A DNA stretch of 64,000 nt from positions 60,896,736-60,960,735 of the forward strand of contig OX578137.1 in the NCBI GenBank assembly GCA_951213105.1. Direction: 5' to 3'. A program made the position numbers and the translations under genes. This document shows, piece by piece, positions 32,946 to 43,945 of this stretch (its first letter is position 1; each line of letters starts with the position of its first letter). This DNA is from Amaurobius ferox. Lineage: Eukaryota > Arthropoda > Arachnida > Araneae > Amaurobiidae. Below the pieces are notes generated by a model, which saw only the letters and a list, made by a program, of their open reading frames with translations, had not been told where the DNA came from and made no database searches.

Positions 32946-33732
32946 TGGGCTTGAACGTTTACGATATAGGAAAACACACACATACACACACACACACAAA
33001 AATATATATATAATTGAAGAATTTTAATTTACTTGTATTATATATATCTGAGACTGATCATTTATTGGAAAGTTCTGTATAGAAAAAATGAAAAAAAGAA
33101 GTATAAAATACCCCTTTTTCCCTGTTCTATATATAAGTTACGGAATTTAAAATTAATGACATGTGGTAAAGGTTCGTTAATATATCCCTTAATTACACCC
33201 TTAGATTAAATTTTTTATTTTGTGTGATAAATCATATATGTAATACAGGTACTTAAGGTACTAATTCCCTTGTTCTCTGCATAAACATACATGGTGTAAA
33301 GCAAGAATAGTGTATAACATGAAAAGTTGCAAAACAGAAATTTCTTCTTTGCACGTGGAACTATACCTATCTGGCTCCCCCAAATTTTTTTGAATATGAA
33401 TAAATTGAACAAAGGTGAAAATCATTTCCGAAACCATGTACGTTATCAAGGACCATACCTGGTTTGTTAATGCTGATTCTACGTTTCTGTGTACATTACT
33501 GTAAATTCTATTACAGAAATAATGCACATGGCCCGACTTAGAAGAAAGCAGAGAATGGATCAGATATAAATATAAAAATAAGCAAATAAAATGATCAAAT
33601 ATACCAGCGTATGGCTGTGTATTTATGAGAATACAATGTAATGTATAAGATGAAAAATATTAACAATAATAATAATAATAAAATAACATAAATTGAGTTA
33701 CCCCTTGTGCTTCTAACATTGTAGAGTAAGTG

Positions 33733-33733
<1 letters not shown>
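32946..33733. other. Unassigned AT-rich stretch with short CA and TA runs
   Basis: (CA)n at about 32976-32998 followed by (AT)n. Overlapping minus-strand frames at 33215-33527 have no domain. (AAT)n at 33664-33682. Confidence 0.4.
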
Positions 33734-33824
<91 letters not shown>

Positions 33825-33825
33825 A
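33734..33825. repeat. (CA)n(TA)n compound microsatellite
   Basis: CA run followed by TA runs, immediately 5' of a PLE fragment. Confidence 0.95.
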
Positions 33826-33859
33826 GATGGAAATTGGAAGTTATTATAGATATTGAAGT

Positions 33860-34339
33860 GTTATAGTGGACGTTATGTGGATGATTTGACCTACGTTATG
33901 TGGATGATTTGATAGTCGGATATGAAGATGAGAATTATAGAATGAATTTTGATTTCTACCCACCAAACTTAATTTTGAAAGAAAATCCAATTACACTTAA
34001 AAATGTAGTGGAATTTTTAGATTTAAGCATCGATTTCAGTAAAACACCTGTAAATTTTACTATCTATGATAAAAGAAAAAGTTTTAATATACCTATCAAC
34101 GGTCTGATAAATTGGAATTCCAATCTATCTTGAATATATTTAGGGATGTATTCTTGGGGGGATTGGCTAGAATACAGATAATTATCAACAATGAAGACAT
34201 CCGTATTGATTTTGATAGGACATTTCTACAACAAGCATATCTACAGAAATACCCCATTCCTTTTATGCTACATTATATTGATAATTTCTATGGTAATAAT
34301 AATGCATATTGTTCTAAGTTAAAATCAATTTTATATTAA
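33860..34339 (+). pseudogene. Penelope-like RT C-terminal fragment
   Basis: Plus strand: R-Y-V-D-D-L-I-V-G from 33894, then 'V-V-E-F-L-D-L-S-I' (about 34000-34030), 'T-I-Y-D-K-R-K-S-F-N-I-P-I' (34060-34095), 'W-N-S-N-L-S', and after a frameshift 'G-G-L-A-R-I' (34160-34175) to a TAA at 34337-34339. A 20-bp block holding the YVDD codons is present twice, 23 bp apart (33870-33889 and 33893-33912), shifting the frame. The 5' RT half is absent. Confidence 0.75.
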
Positions 34340-34429
34340 TTTGGTCGATGAAGGTTCGCATACTATGAATAACAGGACCGCAGAACGATAACACGCATAT
34401 ATATGCAGGTCATTGTAGTTTGAAGGACC

Positions 34430-34630
34430 ATCTTGTAATGGACTTCATCTTACCATTGGACTTTCATCGGTCTTGTGATGATTGTTATTGTCACTCCGGA
34501 GGTTGGCTTTAGTCAGGGCTGGCGTCCAGGAGTGCAATGCCGCGGCATTTATGACATGCATGTTGACAACTGGGGTGTAAGGTCACAACCCCTTACCGCC
34601 ATTAAGTAAGCTTCTCGCTAAGCCTTTCTT
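34430..34630 (+). repeat. GC-richer block downstream of the PLE fragment
   Basis: GGTCTTGTGATGATTGTTATTG, CTCCGGAGGTTGGC, GGCTGGCGTCCAGGAGTGCAATG and CGCGGCATTTATGAC stand out from AT-rich flanks. CTAAGCCTTTCTTCTTTTTT follows, then (AT)n. It may be the PLE 3' region or a separate retroposon. No frame. Confidence 0.35.
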
Positions 34631-34662
34631 CTTTTTTAAAATTTTAAATGCTTTTTATACTT

Positions 34663-34663
<1 letters not shown>

Positions 34664-34689
<26 letters not shown>
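34664..34689. repeat. (AT)n microsatellite
   Basis: AT run closing the PLE-associated segment. Confidence 0.95.
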
Positions 34690-34693
<4 letters not shown>

Positions 34694-34849
34694 CAGAAAG
34701 AGACACGAGACCCGTGACGGAAAAAGGAAGCCACACATGGTTATATCCCGGGGTTATTGTATACTAAATATTTTATCACGACGTGTAGAGAAGCTTTTGT
34801 ATTGTCTACATTCGATTTTTTTTTATTATTTTAGTGTAAAATATTGTCA

Positions 34850-35050
34850 CGGAACTTCAGGAGAAAGGTCATTTATCAATGCATGAAAAGTATGATAAGA
34901 AATAAATGACAGTCTTCTTGAATTAAGGATCAAAGACCCATTGATAGATGTTCGTACTTAAATAGCTCTTCAAAGAACATGGTGTTTGCTACGTATGGAG
35001 GAAATTAGACGATGATTCTGAAGTGAAGCGAAAACTAATATGAATTATGT
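34850..35050 (+). repeat. Dispersed 'AAAGATCATTTGTCAA' repeat, copy 2
   Basis: GAAAGGTCATTTATCAATGC, CAGTCTTCTTGAATTAAGGA, TCAAAGACCCATTGATAGATG and GACGATGATTCTGAAGTGA align with 37300-37520. Confidence 0.55.
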
Positions 35051-36915
35051 TATTTTCGTATAAAGAAAATTAACTTTTTATTTAAAGTTAATTTAGTTAA
35101 TTTTCCATCGATACAATAATTGCGTTTATTTTATGCTGCGAAGCTTAGTCTATTCAGTGCAATTTCTGTCGAAACCTGTTTGTTACTTTTAGAAGTCGTA
35201 ATTTTAATCATGAAACCACAGATTTTTTACACAGAAATAAAGCATTATGTTTATATGTCAATAGAGAGGAAGAAATTCGAAAAATCTCCTCAAACCATAT
35301 TTTTATTTTCACTTGCTGATGATAAACCGTCAAGGTCAACCATCAGCAATGTGTTGATCACCACGGTCAACATCTTGCTGTTGCCTGATGATTGTAGTTT
35401 GGATCAAAATTGTTTGATGTCACTAGAAAGCCGTTTACACTAACTGTAATGACACAGTTTGGAATCAAGTTCGCAATTTTAAAACCAGATAAAAAATATT
35501 TTTTTAATGAACAATAACTACATTTTTTTAGGTATATGTCTCAAGGAAGATATGACGTAAACAGGTGCTGAAGTAAAGCAAGGACGATTTGAAACCATAA
35601 AAGTGACAACGAAAAAGTGTCTGATATTAAATGTTCAGAAATGGGGGTAATTCACCAGTCCAAATGTCGCCAAAGTTTGGAAATTTTATTTTGAGTTATT
35701 TACAACAATTTGTAAAGTTTACATCAATGAATCTAAGAATGATATAAGGCGTATCGGAAGAAAAAAGACAATTGCATGTAGCCAGTTGACCCAACCCACA
35801 GAGTTTTGAACCAATAAAGAAGTAAAAGAGCAAAAAAAGCAGCAAGTGATGGGAGGAAAAATTTACGGAACTAAAATCATGATCATAGAGAACCAGACAG
35901 AAAAATTGAAAAATATTGATTGAAAAATGTTTATGTAGTAGACAGATATAGAAGATGAGCGGAATGAGCGTATTAACAAACGCTCATGGACATTTCCCAA
36001 AAATGTCCTAAGTTGCTTTTGCGAGTTTATCTGTTAATTAATATATGGAAACTAAGTTCTAAGTTGTGTAATAAGGTGATGCATAGTTTTAAAATATTTT
36101 TGCAATAAGCTAGTGTCAATTCCAAAATAAGGACTGGATGCCATTCAAACTATTTTTTACAGGTATTGTGAAGCATTTGTATATGTTCGATTAATTTTTT
36201 AAGCAAATTTTAAAAATGGTAATGATAAATGTTTTCTTATTTTATTCTGGTGTAAATGCTAAAACAAATATGTCATTGCATTGTGTTTCTATTTCACCAA
36301 ATTCCCCGACTTTTACTCATATAGTAACAGGTATGAGAAAGTCTCTAAAATGAAGACTTATAACAAATTAAGACTTATAACAAAGAAGACTTATATAAGA
36401 CTTTAACAAATTAATAAGAAAAAGATGTTCTGATAAATTGAAATATAAATGATAGTTTCTTGAAAATGAAACAAAAAATAAATATGTTTTTGTGAACATA
36501 ACAAATGTAGTAATTGACTCATGATGATTTTAGAATGTTTTAAGTTAATGTTTATTTATCAGGTATTTTCAAGTTTCTATTTTTAGTTGTTATTTTTCAG
36601 GTATCTCTTAGTTTCAGGTATTTTTAGTTAAAACAACTGATAACTCAAGGAGGGTTAGAACGGAATAACAACACAACGTAATTAAAATACGTATTGTAGT
36701 TAAATTGGGATAATTAAAAAAATTAAAGCTATCTTTAAAATTTAAGATTAGATAAATCCTCAACTAATAAAATATATAAATCACTTCAGAGGTAAGTAAA
36801 TGAAGGGTCACCTTCGGCAAGAAGAAGATGGAATATTATCCTGGTTCCTGAATAATTAAAGCTTCGGCTGATCAGTTAAATATCCGCTTGGAACCTTATC
36901 CTAGTAGCTCAGCCC
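35051..36915. other. Unassigned AT-rich stretch
   Basis: The 107-codon frame at 35120-35443 has a hydrophobic start and no recognisable domain; I do not call it. The rest holds no repeat that I can match in this window. Confidence 0.4.
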
Positions 36916-36990
36916 AACCATCTAGTAGCTCAACTGGTTAGATTGAAAATGCGCGGGATGCGATTACCTGACGATACAGTGAGACCTATC
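36916..36990 (+). repeat. tRNA-like A-box segment
   Basis: TAGTAGCTCAACTGGTTAGA (about 36923-36942) is a good A-box/D-arm. GCGGGATGCGATTACC is a poor B-box at about the right distance. A preceding partial duplicate (TAGTAGCTCAGCCCAACC) lies 20 bp upstream. Likely a SINE or tRNA relic. Confidence 0.35.
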
Positions 36991-37299
36991 TAAATGTTTG
37001 TGACATATAATACGAGATACTCCTTTAGAACAATTTTACAATTTTGGCTCTCAATTAAATCAGCTTTTCACTTTTTATATTTTGTTAAACATTTTTTACC
37101 TTTAGTACTTTTTATTTAAATTCGCATCTTAATCAAGTCCACACCGTATTTTATATTATAAAGTACTACTTGATAGTATATAGATGGCATTAAAAAATAA
37201 TGTCTCATAAAAGTACAAAAATAAATAAAAAAACCTATCAGTAAAAAAGATACATTAAATTAGGTACTTGTTTAAAAGAATCTTTCTACTATTTCGCAT

Positions 37300-37520
37300 G
37301 CAAAAAATCTTGCCGCTGGTGTCTTTCAGAAAGTTAAAAGCCACGAGAAAGATCATTTGTCAAGGCAAAAAATAGAGAGAAAAAAAGATCAGCAGCCTTC
37401 TTGAATTAAAGATCAAAGACCTATTGATGGATGTGCATTCTTAAAAGAGATTTGAAAGCCCTCGTTCTGTTCACGGTATGGTGCTATATTGCACGAAGAT
37501 TCTGAAAGAAAACTAATTTG
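37300..37520 (+). repeat. Dispersed 'AAAGATCATTTGTCAA' repeat, copy 3
   Basis: GAAAGATCATTTGTCAAGGC, GCAGCCTTCTTGAATTAAAG, ATCAAAGACCTATTGATGGA and CGAAGATTCTGAAAGAAAAC are shared with 34850-35050 and partly 32800-32945. Confidence 0.55.
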
Positions 37521-37734
37521 TAGAAAGATAAAGCTAATACTAAAAACATGAATAATTTCTTAATATAATGATATATTTAATTTTATTTTATTATAAATAG
37601 ATGTGTCAATCTTTTAGTCGATGGGAAAACATTTAAATATAGTTTATTTAAGCTATATAAATAATATTGAAAATATGTTTATCTTGAAAATATGTTTATC
37701 ATCACGAGTTAAGGGCTATATAGAAATGAATGAA

Positions 37735-37800
37735 ACTTGGTCTGAATGAATGGGTAGTCTTGATGAATGGGTAGTCTAAATGAATGGGTAGTCTTGATAG
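37735..37800. repeat. Short tandem repeat AATGAATGGGTAGTCT
   Basis: Three imperfect copies of (GA)TGAATGGGTAGTCT(T/A). No function inferred. Confidence 0.7.
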
Positions 37801-37829
37801 GGACTCGCGTTAAATTTAGGCGACCGTCT

Positions 37830-38586
37830 GTCCTTCTGTCTGTCTGTCTTAATGTCCTTCTAACTATAAGCGTTGAGAGTGATGCAATCGTTAAAAAAAC
37901 GATGCAAAAACATTATTTGAGTCTCCAAATTAATGTGACCTAATTGTTGTTTTGACCCTCTCTACAATAAATGCAGTTGAAAATTCGATATCGCAAACCA
38001 ATCGTTGTTTGTGCCTTTATCTCTAAAATTATAGAAACTTTAAAAAATAACGAAATAAAAAGTAAACTTTCAATTTGCCGACAATATTGTAAAAATAAAA
38101 AAATATTTCATTTGACATTTTATCGTGCGTCATATAGCAGTATTATTATTATATATTTGAATGTATTTTTTGAAACAGCAAAATTATAATTATTTTTATT
38201 ACTGAGTGTCAATATTAAGTTAGTTATTGCTACTGATAGCTCCGTTTAGAATATTTTATGTATAAAATAGTGAGTTTTCTGTAGCTTTAATAATTATATT
38301 GCTTTTATACTTTAAGATTTCATTTTAATGATGATATGCTTTATAAGTGTTTTGGAATTCATATTGAGTTGCAAATATTTCATTTACTTTAATTTATGAA
38401 AGATTATTATTTAGTTTGAGTTAGTCGTTGCTTATAGAACAATAGGTTAGGCTTTTGTCTGCCTTTTTGTGAAAATTATTAAAAAATTTAAAATATAAAT
38501 TCTCTAAATATATAAAGTTCTCCTCAGATTGTGAATAAAGTTTCTTTACATTATATGTTCCGTACAAAGAAAGGGTATACAGCTAG
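37830..38586 (+). mobile_element. Diverged Helitron, 3' end clear, 5' end uncertain
   Basis: 3' end TTCCGTACAAAGAAAGGGTATACAGCTAG|T at 38586 matches the Helitron family (…TCCGTACGAAGAACGGGTATGCTGCTAG|T), preceded by the shared ATTGTGAATAAAGTTTCTTT. A (TCTG)n run near 37828-37848 marks the 5' region, but I cannot fix a TC start. More diverged than the other three copies. No coding capacity. Confidence 0.6.
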
Positions 38587-38778
38587 TTTTTATTATATAA
38601 TCATTAAGGTGACATTGTTGACACACAAATGATTTTCAGCAACTTTCAAAGTTTTATCTTATAAGAACAATTATAAAATTTATTTAAATAATTTATATGC
38701 AGATGAAAAGTACCAAACTGTATTCTTTGTGCAATGGAAGATAAAATAAATTTATTCACCAGGTTCAGGAAACAGTAT

Positions 38779-39723
38779 TACTTTCCTTATACACATAATG
38801 TATAAGGAAAGTATTGTGACCGGGTCGAAAATTCGAATTCGAGTTTTCGACGGGAGAGCACGTTTCAAGCATCCCTGATCACGAATCAAACATTTGTGAA
38901 GTGATGTCTGTGTGTGTGTGTGTGTGAAAGTATGTGTGTGTGTCTGTGTGTGTGTGTGTGTGTGTGTTAATGAGTCTGTGGAGACGATAACAGACGAACG
39001 AATGGACCGAAATTTGGTACAAACATCACAATCCGTAAACACTGGAAGCCTATTGTTTTTATACGCAATCGAATGTTCAGAATCCCCCTAAATTTCCGAG
39101 TGAAATTTTGTAAAAATCGTCAAAAAATCGAAACCGCTAATAAAGTTACTCAAATAAACATTTCTTATGTAATTTTTCAACAGAAAACGATTGATATAAA
39201 TTTTAGAACGCTAACATGAACCGTTCTTGAGATATTGCACATTTTTCAAAAATTTTTTCAAAAAGTCATATAAAATAAAAAAAATATTTCCTATTGAGAA
39301 ATATGTTCACTTTTCATATGTAATACCATGCCATCATTCTCGTGGATCTAGCTCGTTCCAGTCATGAAAAAAGATACTTTGAGTAATTTTTTTTGTATTT
39401 GAACGCCAATAGTCATTTATCTGCTGCAAGAATAACTTATTTCTTAGTCCATAACGCTTGGCGAGATTTTGGCGGCGAATTTGGTGGAATGTCGCCAACT
39501 TGGCGACTTTTTAAATCCTGCTAAATTAACGAAAAATTCGGCAAATGGATAAAAATGACGACTCATTGATGATGACGACATGGAAAATGACGATTTATTG
39601 ACGAAAATTCAATATCTTGGAAATAATATAAATATCTACTATAAAAATAATCTATTTTTTTTACTGTACAAGTAGTAAATTCATTGCATTATATGAGAAA
39701 AGTCATGTGCTGCCCATATCAGA
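38779..39723 (-). repeat. TCTGATG-family repeat, subfamily B (-)
   Basis: Complete inverse copy. The terminal palindrome lies at 38779-38814 (TACTTTCCTTATACACATAA and inverse), the TG-run at 38908-38966, and the start TCTGATATGGGCAGCACATG is read leftward from 39723. It is collinear with 25806-26738 and 42280-43233. The 96-codon frame here is a shadow. Confidence 0.8.
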
Positions 39724-40144
39724 TTTTCTTATTTTACATTTTAAGTGAGCTATCTAATAATGTTTAAATAACTAGTAGAAATTTCAACGTTGCCCGAAAT
39801 AATACTTAAATAAATTTAACACAAAACTTGATATATTTTTTACCGTAAACATACTTGCTATTAATTTTAGCAAATCATTCAAGGAAGTATGTAAATCTGT
39901 TGAATTGACGAATTAAAAGCAGTCATTATACACCAACATAATAATGATATTGTTGTGGAGTATCCTCTGGAATCATGGGTGTACTTTTAGGATACAGGAA
40001 TGAGTCTAATTTTCTGAATAATTAACACTTTTATTTAAAAGTACTAATAGAACACAACATCACTAATAAACAGGAGGATTATACAACGAATTTGAACATA
40101 TGTTCAATGATTATCTTATAAGATCTCTAAACATCGGTCATATA
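39724..40144. other. Unassigned AT-rich stretch
   Basis: Nothing recognised upstream of the mariner. Confidence 0.4.
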
Positions 40145-41074
40145 ACACTTCACTCAGCAAGTCTCCGGTCTGACACATATATGGCAACACTGTTGACAGA
40201 CCCATATGATTTCTGGATAGTACCAACTTTCAAAGGACACGTGTCAAAATTTCATGACATTCTGACAATTACAGGTTACAGTGGTTTTAGTCACCCCAGT
40301 TTTGTAATTTTCAAAACAATGGATAAAAAAGAATTTCGTGTGTTGATTAAACATTGTTGTTTGATGGGGAAAAAAACTGTTGAAGCCAAACAGGGACTTG
40401 ATAAGCGTTATGGAGACTCTGCACCAGGGAGATCAACTATTATTGACTGGCATGCTGAATTTAAACACGGTCGTACAAACACTGATGATGCTGAACGCTG
40501 TGGTCGCCCAAAATCGGCTGTAGTTCCGGAAAACATAAAAAAAGTCCACAAAATAGTTTTGAAAGACTGTAAAGTGAAGTTGCGTGAGATAACTGTCACC
40601 TTAAAGATATCAGAATGTAGTGTGTTTACAATTTTACACGACAATTTGAGTATGCGAAAGTTGCTTTCGAAGTGGGTGCAGCGTTTGCACACACCGGACC
40701 CAAAACAACAAGGCATGCCCCGTGTCACAAGTCGATGAAAACGATGGTTAAATTGCATAAATTACGCTTCGAATTGCTTCCTCATCCACCGTACTCTCCA
40801 GATCTGGCCCCCAGCAACTACTGGCTTTTAGCAGACATCAAAGATGCTCCAGGGAAAGAAATTTGGCTCAAATGAAGAAGTAATTGCCGAAACTGAGGCC
40901 TATTTTGAGAGCAAAGACAAATCGTTCTACAGAAAAGGCATCGAAAAGTTAGAGGAAAAGTCGTGGGAATGAATGTATCACTCTTAAAGGAGAGTATGTT
41001 GATGAATAAAGTTGAATTTCTAAAAAAAAAAATTGTTTTTCTTAGTTAGACCGGAGACTTATTGAGTGATGTAG
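40145..41074 (+). mobile_element. Internally deleted mariner element
   Basis: TIRs ACACTTCACTCAGCAAGTCT (40145) and, inverted, CTACATCACTCAATAAGTCT (ending 41074), both followed inward by CCGGTCT and flanked by TA. At 930 bp it is about 0.35 kb short of a full ~1.3 kb mariner. The central part of the transposase is gone. Confidence 0.9.
40319..41000 (+). pseudogene. Mariner transposase relic (mellifera-type)
   Basis: Start at 40319 (M-D-K-K-E-F-R-V-L-I-K-H-C). The N-terminal helix-turn-helix region continues as 'M-G-K-K-T-V-E-A-K-Q', 'S-T-I-I-D-W-H-A-E-F-K' and 'S-G/C-G-R-P-K-S' to 'M-R-K-L-L-S-K-W-V'. The sequence then jumps near 40710 to 'A-P-C-H-K-S-M-K' in another frame and continues 'P-P-Y-S-P-D-L-A-P-S-N-Y-W'. 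The deletion removes the first catalytic D and the D of QDNAPCH. The third catalytic D of PSDYW is N. The C-terminus continues in a third frame to TGA near 40972. Inactive. Confidence 0.9.
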
Positions 41075-41221
41075 TACAATGAAACAGCAATTATACGCTC
41101 AGCTAATTCACAAAATAGCAGGTATTATTTTCAAACACTGCCGTATCTCACAATTCAACATAGCTCGTTTCATGCTAATTACTCTAACTGAGCGATGAAT
41201 CCTTTTATAGACTCTCCATAG

Positions 41222-41352
41222 AAAGTTCCGTAAGGGGAATGTATCTCCAAAAATATTCCATAAGGTGAACGTATCTCCAAAAATATTCCATAAGGGAAAC
41301 GTATCTCCAAAAATATTCCACAAGGGCAACGTATCTCCAAAAATATTCCTTA
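41222..41352. repeat. 30-bp minisatellite
   Basis: Four and a fraction units of AACGTATCTCCAAAAATATT plus CCATAAGGGA. Because the unit is 30 bp, the minus-strand frame reads a 10-residue repeat ('P-L-W-N-I-F-G-D-T-F'), which explains the open frame without implying a gene. Confidence 0.9.
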
Positions 41353-42279
41353 TTTTGAGAAAGTTCTAGTACATTAAAAAATTACCCAATATCGTCAAGT
41401 TGGCGATAAATCCTCAAATATGGTAACCCTAAACCAAAATTCAAAATATAGCAACCCTGCATTCACTAATAAGAATGGCTGCCAGAGAAGGTGTTTTATT
41501 TTCTTGAATAAAGCAAATGCCTTGAATAAAAGCTATGGTCAGCTGTCGAAAGCCCTGACCACCCGACTCGTCCAAGGACTTAGAGCAGAAAAGTGGATGG
41601 CCGGGCTATGGTCAGCTATGGTCAGCTGTGTATTATTTGAATAGATTAAGCAAAGCACGATGAAATATTTTACATATTTGCAACAATATTAATTTATGTT
41701 GTTCTTCGGAAAGAATGATTAAACTTATATTAAAACTATCTTTGGTTTCAGAATAATTGCTTAAAAATATGATTCACTAAATTAGATAGCGTTTTTCAAG
41801 TGATATTTATAGCTTGGAGGTGTATTTTAGAATTTTCACTTATGTATAAGGCGGTAAAAGTCAGAGATATTTTCAGCCATAAACCTGCTATTTATTAAGC
41901 TTAACAAACCCGTGAAAAATATGTACTAAGCCTCGTTACCTGAACAATTCTTAAAAATCCTTCGCGTGGTTTGTGAGATAATTATTGTAAAAGAGAGTAT
42001 CAAAATGTTTGCTCTTATATATTAGACTAGAACGAAAACTCGACATTGCTTAGGATTTAAGATGCAAACTTCTGATTAAAATTACACCGGAACGTACAGC
42101 GAATTTTCGAAAACTGAACAATTATACCTCTATGCTACTCAAAAAGTTTTAGACCATCTAATTAATTTATTCAGGATATATCGTGCGTGAAAGTACAGAA
42201 TACCATCTTTTGAGAAAAGTGTGGTTAAAGTTTCAAGATAAGCATCAAACCAACTGGTTTAGTATTTCATTAAAAAAAA
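41353..42279. other. Unassigned stretch
   Basis: A short match to 8340-8400 occurs near 42060 (GATGCAAACYTCTGANTAAAATTACA). The 74-codon frame at 41420 has no domain. Confidence 0.4.
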
Positions 42280-43233
42280 TCTGAAGTGGGTAATACATGA
42301 TTTTCCTTATATAATGCAATGAATTTACTATTTTTACATTAAAAAAATAGGTTTTTCGTATAGTAGCTATTTATATCCTTTCCAAGAAGTTAAATTTTTG
42401 TCAATTAATCGTCATTATCACTGATTTAATGTCATTTGTATCCATTTGGCGAGATTTCCGTTAATTTGGCAACATTTAAAAAAGTCATTAAGTTGACGAC
42501 ATTCTGCCAAATTCTGCACCAAAATCTCGCCAAGCGTTATGGATGGAGAAATAAGTTATTCTTATAGCAGATAAATAACTATTGGCATTTAAATACAAAA
42601 GTATTACTCAAAGTATTTTTTCTCATGAATGGAAAGAGATCCACGAGAATGATGCCACCCAATTTATTGCATGATATTACATATAAAAAGTGAATATGTT
42701 TCTCAACAGTTAATATATATTTTTTAATTTATGGGATTTTTTGATAAATTTATTTAAAAAATGTGCAATATCTCGAGAACGGTTCATGCTGGCGTTCTAA
42801 AGTTTAGGTCAATCTTCCTCTAAGAAAAAATTACATTAGAAATGTCTATTTGCGCAACTTTATTAAAGTTTTTGATTTTTTGATGATTTTTTCAAAATTT
42901 CACTCGACAATTTAAGGGGATTCTGAACATTCAATTAATTACGTTTAAAAACAATAGACTTCCAGCATCCACGGATTGTGATTTTTGTACCAAATTTCGT
43001 TCGAATCGGTCCATTTGTTCGTCAATTATCGTCTCCACAGTCTCACTGACACACACACACACGCACGCACACACATACTTTCACACACACACACACACAC
43101 ACATGCATCACTTCAAAAATGTTTGATTCGTGATCAGGGATGCTTGAAACGTGCTCTCCCGTCGAAAATTCGAATTCGAATTTTCGACCACATCACAATA
43201 CTTTCCTTATACATTATGTATATAAGGGAAGTA
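42280..43233 (+). repeat. TCTGATG-family repeat, subfamily B
   Basis: Starts TCTGAAGTGGGTAATACATG (diverged) and ends with the palindrome TTCCTTATACATTATGTATATAAGGGAA. Contains the CACACGCACG/CA runs at 43049-43104 and a complete set of family anchors. The 89-codon frame is a shadow of this repeat. Confidence 0.8.
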
Positions 43234-43429
43234 AAAATATGTATCTTCCTATAGAATGCTAGTACGATAAATTAATAGACATCAATATTTTGGGAATTTA
43301 TTTATTACAGGCTTTAAAATGATGTTAAAATTGAATATTCATTATTTCAACATTTTAAAGGTGTTACTGTTCCTTTAAACCACACCATTGAAAAATACAG
43401 ATCTTTAGAAGGTCTAGAACAATTTAACT

Positions 43430-43945
43430 GTTGAATATTTATCGCATTCTCATCTTCCTATCTATACGAACACAAATAACTCAAGATGTAACAGGTCCAG
43501 TCCAGTCCAGTCACGCGTCCTACGTGATGCAATATTCATAAACATATGTTGTAATTAGTGTCCAATTACTGCGTCACTGATTAATTGGAGAAAACTTTAT
43601 TTATGGCTTGTCTTGGTGTAAGCTAGATTACGCAAGTACCCAGCCGTTTGTCTTCCCCAGCACAGCCTTGCTACCTTAGTGAGTTGCATGTAATGTCTGA
43701 ATTCTGATAACATCTTTAAGATCGTAGTACAATGGGGCCGTTAATAATCCTTAAGTTGATACTTAGTTGTAGATAGTATCAGGGTAGAGGTTAATAGATT
43801 CGAAAATGCGGCTGTTTGGTTGAATCGGGGTGATTATTGAATATAATTCATTAGAGGGAGTTGTAATGCTGGGGTTTTCTAAAATGAAGCATATATCTTG
43901 TTAACACGTGTTATTAATATATATGTGGTTGTTTATTGATAATGT
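43430..43945 (+). repeat. Duplicated ~510-bp non-coding block, copy 1
   Basis: Collinear with 45690-46212 in the same orientation. Shared segments include CAAATAACTCAAG, AGTCCAGTCACGC, ATATTCATAAACATATGTTG, AATTAGTGTCCAATTAC, TGGCTTGTCTTG, CCGTTTGTCTT, GGGGC(C/T)GTTAATAA and TTAATAGATT/GTAATAGATT. GC is higher than the flanks. Neither copy has a conserved open frame, TIRs or a tail. Confidence 0.65.

Noticed and set aside
35120..35443. 107-codon plus-strand open frame with a hydrophobic N-terminus
   Set aside because: No domain or repeat support and no promoter or splice context; in 64 kb of AT-rich DNA frames of this length arise by chance.
41108..41329. Minus-strand frame with a 10-residue repeat (P-L-W-N-I-F-G-D-T-F)
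   Set aside because: It is the translation of the 30-bp minisatellite, whose unit length is a multiple of three.
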